Shown: positions 1 to 6,986 of the stretch, in pieces
Numbering within the stretch: the first letter of the stretch is position 1
How the letters are laid out: each line of letters starts with the position of its first letter
DNA from: Pirellulaceae bacterium
GTDB lineage: Bacteria > Planctomycetota > Planctomycetia > Pirellulales > Pirellulaceae
Assembly (NCBI GenBank): GCA_020846515.1
Contig: JADLDX010000104.1
Coordinates: forward strand, 1 to 17,087
Direction: 5' to 3'
Length of the DNA stretch: 17,087 nucleotides
Made by a program: the position numbers and the translations under genes
Notes under the pieces: generated by a model
The model's input: the letters and a program-made list of their open reading frames with translations, nothing else
Told to the model about the DNA's origin: nothing
The model's database searches: none

Positions 1-2336
1 TGCCAAACAATTACTTTCGAGGAATCGGGGGCCCGCAGTTCACTATCCATGGCCGCTGCCAGGCTAGTCAGTTTTTGCTGAAGCAATTGGCTCAATGGGG
101 CTGGCACTGGATGTTGACCACTGCGAAGCGTGCTGAGGGCCTCCATTGCCAGGATACTCTGCTGGTCCAGTTCGCTGGAAAGTAAATCCGCTGTACTCTT
201 TCCCTTACCAGATAAACTGTCATCCTCACCAGGCAAACTGTTCAACAAGGCCACCACGGGCTGAGCGAACTCAGGTCGCATATGTTTACAAGCCAACTGC
301 AAGGCCTGAGCGCGATACGCTGCCATGCGTTTGTCTTGTATTGAAGTTACCATTGCCAGTAGCGCTTCGGCCGCTCGGGGCGTATCGACCGCCGGCACGA
401 TGGAGGCTTGGGTCAACCAGTCATCGATCTTGGAGGCGTCCAGGATAGGACGATTAGGCGTCGGTGTTGACGACGTTTTGTCCGTCAGACGAATCAACAC
501 TTGCTCGGCAATCTCTTGACGCGTCAACAATCGTTTGACCGCGATGCGCATGGCATGGGGCACGATAGCCGCTTCGCTGGTACGAAGATGAATCTGGTTA
601 AGCAGCAGGGTGACGTCATCGGCCGTTCCATGTTCGGCTAACGCGTCGGCGGCAGCCAAAGCGACCTGTGGCGTATCACTGCCCAACGCCTGCTGAGCCG
701 CTGTACGCAACAGTAGGCGGCTGGCAGCCGTGCGACTATCTTGGTCGGCTCGTCCTCGATCGGCCCATGCTTTGAGTACTGCGACTGTGACCTGCGGTGA
801 TGCCTGGGTCAGAGCATCGGCCAGCGTGGTTTCGGTGTCCAGGACATGGGTATGCAACGACCAGATGGCGGCGATGCGCAGCCAATCGCTACGTCCCGCT
901 GCAGGTCGCTGAAATTCGATCAATTGAGCTTGCTCTGCAGGCGATAGCCGTGCAGTACGGATTCGCTCCAATGCAAAATGACGCCGCGTTGCATTGGCAT
1001 GCGTCAACTCAGCCAAATGCTCAGTCGAAAACAGTGCGGCCGCCTCAGCCACTTGTTTTGAGTCCTGGCCTGAATTGTTTTCCGATGGTTTATTGTTGGT
1101 CGCTTGTGCTGTCTGCCCACGATACACAATTCGCCAGATGCGACCACTGGTGCGATCTCGCTCGGGATGATCCAGTCGCACTTCGTAATGTCCGATGATC
1201 TTGTTATAGAAATCAGCGACATATAACGCACCATCGGCTCCCAACTGCACGTCAACAGGTCGAAACCATGGATCATCGCTGGTCATGAAGTCGGGTTCTT
1301 CGACCAACCGCAAGCGATCTCGATCCACTTGCCAGCGATTGCAGTTAATGCGACTGGTCATCACATTGCCAGAATAGAATTTACCGCGAAACTCAGGCGG
1401 ATACTCTTCGGCCATGTAGTAGCTGATACCACAAATAGCGGTGCTGCCATGCAAATGGTCCATGACTGCCGGCACAAACCCCAAGCCGTCATGAGGTCGA
1501 CCGAAACTTTCATAGTGGCCGCCGCGAACTAACATCGTTACCGGCTTGCTATGACAATCTGCCGTGAACCAATTGCCCCACTGGTCACTAGTCATACCGA
1601 ACGGATTAACTTGACCGGTCGTGAACTGTTCCACATGGGAACCATCGGCGCGAAAACGAAACGTATTGCCAGACATTAGGTGGATCTCGGACCCATCGGC
1701 CGCTTTGACATGGGATTGGTTATTGAAGCCATGGCAGGCATATATCCACCCATCCGGTCCGCGACGCATGGCGTTTACCATGCCGTGCGTATCCCGCGTC
1801 GTATCGAAGGGGCCTAACAGCACTTTTTGCTCGTCGCATTGGCCATCACCATCGGTGTCTTTCAAATGCATGATGTTCGGAATGCTGAAGCAAATAACAC
1901 CATCCTCGACCGGCAGGATGCCGATCGGGATATTCAGACCCGAAGCAAACGTCGTTACCGATTCAAAGCTGCCATTTTGATCGAGATCGGCCAACACCTT
2001 GATCGAATCATGCGCCTCTTGGCCAGCGGGAACCGGGTATGGGTACTCCGTTGTATCGGTGACCCACAATCGACCCTGCGCATCAAAAGCCATGTTTAAT
2101 GGTTTGGCAATCTGGGGTTCCGAGGCGACCAACTCCGCCACAAAGCCGGTCGGCAAGTGGAACCCGGCCAGTTCCTCAGCTGGACTGAGTTTGTTGGTTT
2201 CGCGAACGCCCTGTCCATAGATGGCAGCAGGCGTCGTCGGTTCATCCGCCCCACGATCGCCCGCACACAATTGCACGGACGAACTCAAGGTTGCGCAAGA
2301 AAGGCAAAGTGCGAATAGAAATTTGTGGTAGATCAT
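1..2336 (-). CDS. PVC-type membrane-bound dehydrogenase / beta-propeller protein, 3' end beyond the left edge
   Basis: The reading frame is open from an ATG at 2336 to the left edge, giving about 778 residues with no stop. Residues 1-26 look like a Sec signal peptide ending near LCAG. Residues about 55-405 resemble the TIGR02604 N-terminal domain (Pirellula/Verrucomicrobium putative membrane-bound dehydrogenase), a six-bladed propeller related to sugar dehydrogenases. Landmarks are a Ca-binding-like DTDGDGQCDE at 160-169, NPFGM at 244-248, the ADGALYVADFYNKIIGHYE stretch near 367-385, and SGRIWRI at 397-403. From about 430 onward the chain is Ala/Leu-rich and helical, like HEAT repeats. In this family a CxxCH heme domain (TIGR02603) usually follows; it would lie outside the window. 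Substrate and electron partner are unknown. A 34-bp repeat ends 2 nt upstream of the ATG and contains an in-frame GTG at 2342, an alternative start. Family call is firm; function is inference. Confidence 0.9.
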   Translation of the reverse strand, partial: MIYHKFLFALCLSCATLSSSVQLCAGDRGADEPTTPAAIYGQGVRETNKLSPAEELAGFHLPTGFVAELVASEPQIAKPLNMAFDAQGRLWVTDTTEYPYPVPAGQEAHDSIKVLADLDQNGSFESVTTFASGLNIPIGILPVEDGVICFSIPNIMHLKDTDGDGQCDEQKVLLGPFDTTRDTHGMVNAMRRGPDGWIYACHGFNNQSHVKAADGSEIHLMSGNTFRFRADGSHVEQFTTGQVNPFGMTSDQWGNWFTADCHSKPVTMLVRGGHYESFGRPHDGLGFVPAVMDHLHGSTAICGISYYMAEEYPPEFRGKFYSGNVMTSRINCNRWQVDRDRLRLVEEPDFMTSDDPWFRPVDVQLGADGALYVADFYNKIIGHYEVRLDHPERDRTSGRIWRIVYRGQTAQATNNKPSENNSGQDSKQVAEAAALFSTEHLAELTHANATRRHFALERIRTARLSPAEQAQLIEFQRPAAGRSDWLRIAAIWSLHTHVLDTETTLADALTQASPQVTVAVLKAWADRGRADQDSRTAASRLLLRTAAQQALGSDTPQVALAAADALAEHGTADDVTLLLNQIHLRTSEAAIVPHAMRIAVKRLLTRQEIAEQVLIRLTDKTSSTPTPNRPILDASKIDDWLTQASIVPAVDTPRAAEALLAMVTSIQDKRMAAYRAQALQLACKHMRPEFAQPVVALLNSLPGEDDSLSGKGKSTADLLSSELDQQSILAMEALSTLRSGQHPVPAPLSQLLQQKLTSLAAAMDSELRAPDSSKVIVW

Positions 2337-2338
2337 AA

Positions 2339-2372
2339 GCACGTCGACAAGTCCGATTCGGGATTAAGGCAC
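2339..2372 (-). repeat. 34-bp repeat, copy A (upstream of the dehydrogenase)
   Basis: This copy matches copies B and C at 30 of 34 positions. On the minus strand it begins GTGCCTTAATCCCGAAT and ends GACGTGCTTA, running almost directly into the ATG at 2336. It shares three further bases (TTA) with copy C, so the family's natural length may be 37 bp. The central palindrome seen in B and C is broken here by substitutions. It occupies most of the 50-nt gap between two minus-strand genes. Confidence 0.85.
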
Positions 2373-2386
2373 AGGTGTGGTTGTAG

Positions 2387-2908
2387 CTATGATTCATGAC
2401 TCAGGTCGCCGACGTTCAACATGACCATGTCAGCGGGCGGAGCGAATCGAGCGGGTTGATGAATATAATAGCCACTGCGCAATCGATAGCGGAGCGTCAA
2501 CAGCTGAAATTGCTCGCGCACGAATAACTGTGGCAAGCTCATCTCACCCCTTTGCAGGCGAAATTCATAGTTGTCTGCGGACCGATTGGCCAGTACGTCG
2601 GCCACAATCGCAATCCCAGGGTCCTGCTGGCCGAACCGGCTGATGATCTCGACCCGATCGCCAACCTGGACATCACAAACAGGCATCTGAGTCCACATTG
2701 TCGGCCGGACGCGTAGCATCACCGTGCCATACTGAACATGGTAATACTGGCCATCGTATTGCAGCCGCCGAAATACTCGAGCGCTGGGAATCAGGGACTC
2801 GGCCAGCGCAATATCATCCGGATGGATCCAGTCGGTTCCCGCGACTGGCCAGCGCAAGTACGCCCCGTAGTCCGGTAAATCAGGTCGGTAAGAGACAACA
2901 GTTTGCAC
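2387..2908 (-). CDS. Hypothetical 173-aa protein, GTG start inside a repeat
   Basis: I do not recognise this protein. Its composition is protein-like throughout, rich in Tyr, Arg, Gln and Val. The middle looks beta-rich, with a VGDRVEI stretch at 82-88 reminiscent of a small SH3-like barrel, then PGIAIVADVL at 97-106 and a Phe/Leu-rich segment at 125-140. There is no signal peptide, membrane segment or evident catalytic motif, so it is probably cytoplasmic. The only plausible start is the GTG at 2908, which lies inside the last bases of a 34-bp repeat; an in-frame TAA sits further upstream in the same repeat. The stop is 50 nt before the dehydrogenase start, on the same strand, so the two may be co-transcribed. 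It is bracketed by two directly oriented repeat copies. The gene call is good; no function is offered. Confidence 0.7.
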   Translation of the reverse strand: MQTVVSYRPDLPDYGAYLRWPVAGTDWIHPDDIALAESLIPSARVFRRLQYDGQYYHVQYGTVMLRVRPTMWTQMPVCDVQVGDRVEIISRFGQQDPGIAIVADVLANRSADNYEFRLQRGEMSLPQLFVREQFQLLTLRYRLRSGYYIHQPARFAPPADMVMLNVGDLSHES

Positions 2909-2938
2909 GTGGACGCGTCCAATTCGGGATTAAGGCAC
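2905..2938 (-). repeat. 34-bp repeat, copy B
   Basis: It is identical over 34 bp to the reverse complement of copy C. It contains the perfect palindromes TGGACGCGTCCA and CACGTG. The GTG start of the 173-aa protein lies in its last bases. It has the same orientation as copy A, so A and B flank that gene as direct repeats. Confidence 0.92.
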
Positions 2939-3445
2939 CAAAATTTCGAAGTAAAAAGAGAGAGGAGGGTGCCGGTCGAGTTGGGGCCATCCAAGCCAGA
3001 GCATACGCCGTGGAGTCGTGCTCCCAGAGAACACCCCTAATCATGAAATACGATTTTACGCAAGATTTCCTGAGAAACGAGACAAACTGTGGATCGACAA
3101 ACGAAAGCTACAGCTTCGCGCCTTGGTTGATTAGGGCTACCCATGGAAATGATGGCGTAGACACTGATAGTGTTGCAGCCCGCTTCTCCTGTTCACGATG
3201 AATGTGCCTTAATCCCGAATTGGACGCGTCCACGTGCTTAGCCATGGTCGAAGATCCCACAGAAAGAAGAACTGCCTCGATTATACGGCAGCTCATGAAC
3301 ATATTGGCAACAGTTGATAAACTGGTTTCCTCGAATCTCCGCAACACAAACACCAACCCCCTACACACCAGCCACTCGAAACACGCAGCGTTTTCCAGGC
3401 TCTCGCGCGGAAAGTTGCCCTGCATGTTCGGAAAGTCTTAACTGA
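2939..3445. other. Gene-poor stretch between divergent genes
   Basis: About 500 bp separate the start of the 173-aa gene (minus) from apbE (plus). Apart from repeat copy C I see no convincing gene. Several short open frames exist on both strands, but their composition is not protein-like and they lack family motifs. The region must contain the divergent promoters; none could be placed with confidence. A small hairpin (ACACT-GAT-AGTGT) lies at 3161-3173. The 2939-3203 segment could be the interior of a small non-autonomous element bounded by copies B and C. Confidence 0.5.
3204..3237 (+). repeat. 34-bp repeat, copy C (inverted relative to B)
   Basis: This is a perfect inverted copy of B. Together B and C enclose 265 bp (2939-3203) with no convincing gene. 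It lies 208 nt upstream of the ApbE start and points towards it. The flanking bases are TTT before B and TTA after C, so there is no clear target-site duplication. Confidence 0.92.
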
Positions 3446-4528
3446 ATGCGTTCTGCCCGCAACCTAGTCATCCTGGCCGGCTTTATTTTGATCGGCTTTT
3501 TTATCTTCCAACAAGCCAGACGCAAACCCCGCGTGATCAGCGCGCCGACGACCGTGGTCTGGAATGGCACCACGATGGGTGGCACGTACAGTGTGCGCTA
3601 CATCCTAGCCGACCAGGTTGATTCACCTGGTTCAGCTCAAGACATTCATGCCGCAATTGAACAGGTGCTCCAAGACCTCAATGCGGAACTATCCACTTGG
3701 CAGGCGGATTCGGAGATATCACGCTTTAACGCGGATCGGAGTCAGCGCTGGTTCAGCGTCTCAACGACCACGGTTGAACTGGTCCAGCAAGCGGCCGAGT
3801 GGACGAAGCTGTCGGATGGCAAGTTCGATGTTTCGATCGCTCCATTGATCGATGCGTGGGGATTTGGACCGGCCGGACCAGTCACTGACATCCCTTCAGA
3901 CGCAACCATTGCGGCGACCCTGAAGCATGTAGGTATCGACAAACTTCAGTGGCGAGCCGATCCGCCGGGATTAAAGAAGTCAGACCCAGAGTTGGCCATT
4001 GATCTGTCGGCAATTGGGGCCGGGGCGGCGGCTGACCGGGTTTCAGCCAAGTTACTCGAATTTGGCCTGGTCAATCATTACGTGGATGTGACCGGCGAAA
4101 TTGTCACTCATGGTCATAGTGCCACGGGTGGGCCTTGGTTGGTCGGCATCGCAGAGCCCACGTTAATGACCAGTCGAACTCTGGCGACCGTTGCGCTCGG
4201 CAATCGGGCAATTGCGACCAGTGGCAACTACCGCAACTATCTTGATATCAACGGCAGGCGCGTAGTACATACTCTGGATGCGACCACCGGCCGGCCGATA
4301 ACCACCGACGTTGTGTCCGCCACAGTCTTGGCGGATAAATGCAGCGACGCAGACGGTTTAGCTACGATGCTGATGACCCACAACGCTCAGCGCGGTCTCG
4401 AACTGGCGGAGCAACATGGCTGGGCTGTCGTGTTGATGCAGCTCAAACCCGACCAAACCGTGCAGCCACTTACCAGTCGGGCCGCAGAACCATTTCTTTA
4501 CGCCATGCAACAAAACAAGTCTCGCTAA
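3446..4528 (+). CDS. apbE: FAD:protein FMN transferase (ApbE family)
   Basis: ApbE enzymes cleave FAD and attach the FMN part to a Thr/Ser of envelope flavoproteins such as Nqr or Rnf subunits. The 360-aa length fits. Residues 7-22 form an N-terminal membrane anchor; no lipobox Cys is seen, so the domain is probably anchored on the outer side of the membrane. Family motifs in order are MGGTYSV (44-50), a LSTWQADSEISRFN stretch (82-95), DVSIAPLIDAWGFG (128-141), DLSAIGAGAAADRV (186-199, the FAD-binding loop), DVTGEI (214-219), NRAIATSGNYRNY (253-265), DATTGRPI (278-285) and SDADGLAT (300-307), whose Asp and Thr fit the Mg2+ site. The usual GGE of the sixth motif is TGE here. The acetyltransferase gene starts 24 nt downstream, suggesting an operon. 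The family call is firm; the target flavoprotein is not in the window. Confidence 0.93.
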   Translation: MRSARNLVILAGFILIGFFIFQQARRKPRVISAPTTVVWNGTTMGGTYSVRYILADQVDSPGSAQDIHAAIEQVLQDLNAELSTWQADSEISRFNADRSQRWFSVSTTTVELVQQAAEWTKLSDGKFDVSIAPLIDAWGFGPAGPVTDIPSDATIAATLKHVGIDKLQWRADPPGLKKSDPELAIDLSAIGAGAAADRVSAKLLEFGLVNHYVDVTGEIVTHGHSATGGPWLVGIAEPTLMTSRTLATVALGNRAIATSGNYRNYLDINGRRVVHTLDATTGRPITTDVVSATVLADKCSDADGLATMLMTHNAQRGLELAEQHGWAVVLMQLKPDQTVQPLTSRAAEPFLYAMQQNKSR

Positions 4529-4552
4529 GCACGTACTGAAAAGCTCAATCAA

Positions 4553-5431
4553 ATGCCTGCTGCCATAGAAGCTCTGACCTCAAGCGATGTGCCGGCTGCC
4601 ATGCAACTGGTGAGCGCTGCTGGTTGGAATCAAACACCTTCTGACTGGGAACGAGTGATCGACTACCAAACTCGCGGGTGTTTCAAAGCCCAAATCGATG
4701 GTCGTCTCGTCGGGACGGTAACGACAACCTGCTATCAACAGGAACTGGCTTGGATTGGCATGATGTTGGTCGATCCAAGTTTCCGACGACAGGGCATTGG
4801 GCGTGGGCTGATGGAACGATCGATCGAGTTCTTGCGGGCCAACCAAATGGCCACGATTAAGCTGGACGCCACACCCGCTGGCAGGCCGCTGTACGAGCAA
4901 CTGGGTTTTGTCGCTCAATTCGATTTTCAGCGTTGGCAACGTTCTGCGCAGGTACCGCTGGTCGATCAAGATGCAACGCTGACTGAGGGGCAGTTAACCG
5001 GCGCGCAGGTAACCACCCCGCAGGCAACACTGGGTTACGCCGCCGAAGCACTGCGTCAATTTCGAGAACTCGATAAAGCGGCTTTTGGTTTGGATCGCTC
5101 AGAGTGGCTGGAGCGAATGGCGGCAGCCAGCCAGTGCCAATTTCGCCCACTTGCCTTTGGCATGCTCAGGCCCGGCCGCATCGCCAGCTACCTCGGTCCC
5201 GTTGTGGGCGAAGATGACGAGCAAGTGGCATCGATCGTCCGCGCTTTGGTCAATGCGCAAAGCGGTACGATCTTTTGGGATATGGTCTGTAGCAGTTCGG
5301 ACAAAATCCAATTGGCGCGCGAACTGGCTTTTGAACCTGTTCGCCAACTGACGCGCATGGTACTGGGCGAAGATCACACCCGTCCGAACGTCGACTTGCA
5401 GACTGCAATTTGCGATCCAGCAACCGGCTAA
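4553..5431 (+). CDS. Two-domain GNAT family N-acetyltransferase
   Basis: This 292-aa protein transfers an acetyl group from acetyl-CoA to an amine on an unidentified substrate. Residues 1-128 form a classical GNAT domain: the acetyl-CoA pyrophosphate loop RRQGIGRGLM is at 78-87, preceded by the beta-strand IGMMLVDPSF and followed by the conserved ATPAGRPLYEQLGFV segment (106-120). Residues about 155-285 look like a second, GNAT-like C-terminal half of the Acetyltransf_18 type (as in YitH-like proteins), without its own clear CoA loop. No signal peptide is seen; it should be cytoplasmic. The start is 24 nt after apbE on the same strand with only a weak ribosome site, so translation may depend on the upstream gene. 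No biochemical link to ApbE is evident. Confidence 0.88.
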   Translation: MPAAIEALTSSDVPAAMQLVSAAGWNQTPSDWERVIDYQTRGCFKAQIDGRLVGTVTTTCYQQELAWIGMMLVDPSFRRQGIGRGLMERSIEFLRANQMATIKLDATPAGRPLYEQLGFVAQFDFQRWQRSAQVPLVDQDATLTEGQLTGAQVTTPQATLGYAAEALRQFRELDKAAFGLDRSEWLERMAAASQCQFRPLAFGMLRPGRIASYLGPVVGEDDEQVASIVRALVNAQSGTIFWDMVCSSSDKIQLARELAFEPVRQLTRMVLGEDHTRPNVDLQTAICDPATG

Positions 5432-5436
5432 TTCTC

Positions 5437-5462
5437 CAAATACTTTACATGTAAAGTATTTG
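5437..5462. other. 26-bp perfect palindrome between convergent genes
   Basis: Every base from 5437 to 5462 pairs with its mirror partner, centred on CATG. The arms are A/T-rich (AAATACTTTA and its complement). It starts 6 nt after the acetyltransferase stop, in the 116-bp gap before the convergent DUF1501 gene ends. By position it could be a bidirectional terminator with an 11-bp stem and CATG loop. The A/T-rich arms and lack of a T-tract are atypical for that, and the symmetry also fits an operator for a dimeric regulator. The two uses cannot be separated from the sequence. Confidence 0.85.
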
Positions 5463-5507
5463 TGAAAACCGCTGCGGAAGTAATGCAATGACAATCACGT
5501 CGCTGCA

Positions 5508-5528
5508 TTGAACGCGTCCAACTGCTTA
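5508..5528 (+). repeat. Partial, degenerate copy of the 34-bp repeat family (copy D)
   Basis: This 21-bp stretch matches 3220-3240 (copy C plus the TTA that follows it) at 18 of 21 positions, including ACGCGTCCA and the terminal TGCTTA. The left half of the repeat is absent. It lies between the convergent ends of the acetyltransferase and DUF1501 genes and has the same orientation as copy C, so C and D bracket the apbE-GNAT pair. A chance match is not excluded. Confidence 0.4.
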
Positions 5529-5547
5529 TCTACGCAGCTGTATGCTT

Positions 5548-6912
5548 TTATGTGTTAACCGCTTCGTGGACAACGCGGCCGGCGATATCGGTCAGGCGAT
5601 AATCGCGACCAGCATGTCGGTAGGTCAGTCGCTCGTGATCAAAGCCCATCAGGTGGAGAATCGTAGCGTGCAGGTCATGCACATGCACTTTGTCGGTCAC
5701 CGAACGGAAACCGAACTCGTCGGTCGCGCCGTAGGTCATACCACCCCGCGCACCGCCGCCGGCCATCCACATGGTGAAGCCCCACGGATTGTGATCACGA
5801 CCATCGGAATTCTCCGTCGTAGGCGTTCTACCAAACTCGCCGCCCCAGACCACTAGTGTATCTTCCAACATGCCGCGTTGCTTCAGATCGGTTAGCAAAG
5901 CGCCCACAGGTTGATCGATATCCATGCACAATTTACGGGTGGCGGCCGTGTGATTGGAATGCGTATCCCAGGGCTGGCCATTGCCATAATAGACTTGCGT
6001 GAACCGTACGCCGCGTTCGGCCAGTCGTCTAGCCAGCAAGCATCCGTTGGCAAAGTCACCCTTGCCATACATGGTGCGAATGTTCTCTGGTTCGCCTTGG
6101 ATATCAAAGGCATCGGATGCTTCCAATTGCATGCGATAAGCGGTCTCCATCGAACGAATGCGGGCCTCCAGAGTCGGATCCGCCTGATGATCGACCAGAT
6201 GTTGTTGATTGAGCTGCCGCATCAATTCCAGTTGTCGAAGCTGGGCCTGGGGGCTGAGCTTGGTATTGCTCAGAAACGGAATCATCTGCTTGGGATCAAG
6301 CTTGGTGTGATTGATGTACGTCCCTTGATGTTCACCCGGCAGAAAGCCGTTCGACCACAATTCTGCAAATCGCACTGGACGTCCGGGACATAACACGACA
6401 AAGCCCGGTAGATTGGCATTTTCAGTACCCAGGCCATACGACAACCAGGCCCCCAACGTTGGACGGCTCGGCGTCAGCGACCCGCTGGTCATCATGAACA
6501 AAGCCGGACCATGATTGGGGTTATCTGTGTACAGCGACCTTAGTACGCAGATATCGTCGATGCATTTGGCAGTGTGCGGCAACAACTCGCTTACTTCCAC
6601 ACCACTTTCGCCATGCTTGGCAAAGCGAAAGGGGACGCCCATGAGGGCACCAGTGGGACGTTCGGTTCGCAGATCTGTTCCGGAAGGCTTCTGACCAGCA
6701 AAGCGATTCAGATCCGGCTTGGGATCGAACAGATCGCAATGGAATGGACCGCCATTCATGAACAGAAAGATGACTCGTTTGGCCCGCGGAGTAAAGTGTG
6801 GTTGCCTGCTCACCTCGCTCGACAAACCCGCTTGCAGGACATCGGCCAAACCAAGCATGCCGAATCCGCCACCCAGCCGCTGCAGAGCCTGACGTCGATT
6901 AAATTCATTCAT
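5548..6912 (-). CDS. DUF1501 domain-containing protein (sulfatase/phosphatase-like fold)
   Basis: DUF1501 proteins are abundant in planctomycetes, resemble the alkaline phosphatase/sulfatase superfamily, and have no settled activity. The ATG at 6912 gives 454 aa and is preferred over the TTG at 6924: a GGA lies 7 nt before it. The N-terminus NRRQALQRLGGGFGMLG is a twin-arginine-like export signal. Numbered from the TTG, landmarks are NGGPFHCDLFDPKP (57-70), NPNHGPA (135-141), GEFGRTP (362-368), GRDHNPWGFT (375-384) and HDLHATILHLMG (416-427). Relatives usually have GGPSHxDxFDPKP, so Phe here replaces Ser. It follows the DUF1549/1553 cytochrome gene by 74 nt, the standard planctomycete pairing, so the two products probably act together outside the cytoplasm. 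Stops converge with the acetyltransferase. Confidence 0.93.
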   Translation of the reverse strand: MNEFNRRQALQRLGGGFGMLGLADVLQAGLSSEVSRQPHFTPRAKRVIFLFMNGGPFHCDLFDPKPDLNRFAGQKPSGTDLRTERPTGALMGVPFRFAKHGESGVEVSELLPHTAKCIDDICVLRSLYTDNPNHGPALFMMTSGSLTPSRPTLGAWLSYGLGTENANLPGFVVLCPGRPVRFAELWSNGFLPGEHQGTYINHTKLDPKQMIPFLSNTKLSPQAQLRQLELMRQLNQQHLVDHQADPTLEARIRSMETAYRMQLEASDAFDIQGEPENIRTMYGKGDFANGCLLARRLAERGVRFTQVYYGNGQPWDTHSNHTAATRKLCMDIDQPVGALLTDLKQRGMLEDTLVVWGGEFGRTPTTENSDGRDHNPWGFTMWMAGGGARGGMTYGATDEFGFRSVTDKVHVHDLHATILHLMGFDHERLTYRHAGRDYRLTDIAGRVVHEAVNT

Positions 6913-6986
6913 CGCTGATTCCAAACAAAGCTAACGACCGTAGAGATTCCATCGACAAAATTCAATCAACTGACTTCACTGCACGT

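Noticed and set aside
2698..3201. Plus-strand open frame of 167 codons
   Set aside because: Its first 210 bp lie antisense to the better-supported 173-aa gene, and the rest crosses a repeat and the gene-poor segment. No family motif and an unconvincing composition.
2339..3237. Repeats as a CRISPR array or integron attC sites
   Set aside because: Spacing is irregular (532 and 265 bp), orientation is mixed, there are no cas genes, and the attC core GTTRRRY/RYYYAAC is absent.
3108..3425. Minus-strand frame of 105 codons
   Set aside because: No recognisable domain, composition not protein-like, and it reads through repeat copy C. Probably a chance frame.
3202..3441. Plus-strand small frame ending 4 nt before apbE
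   Set aside because: An internal ATG at 3244 would give a 65-aa product next to apbE. Codon use (AGA, ATA, AAC-rich) differs from neighbours, there is no ribosome site, and the first codons are only a translation of repeat copy C. Kept as a remote possibility.
5911..6393. Plus-strand frame of 160 codons
   Set aside because: Antisense to the conserved DUF1501 gene.
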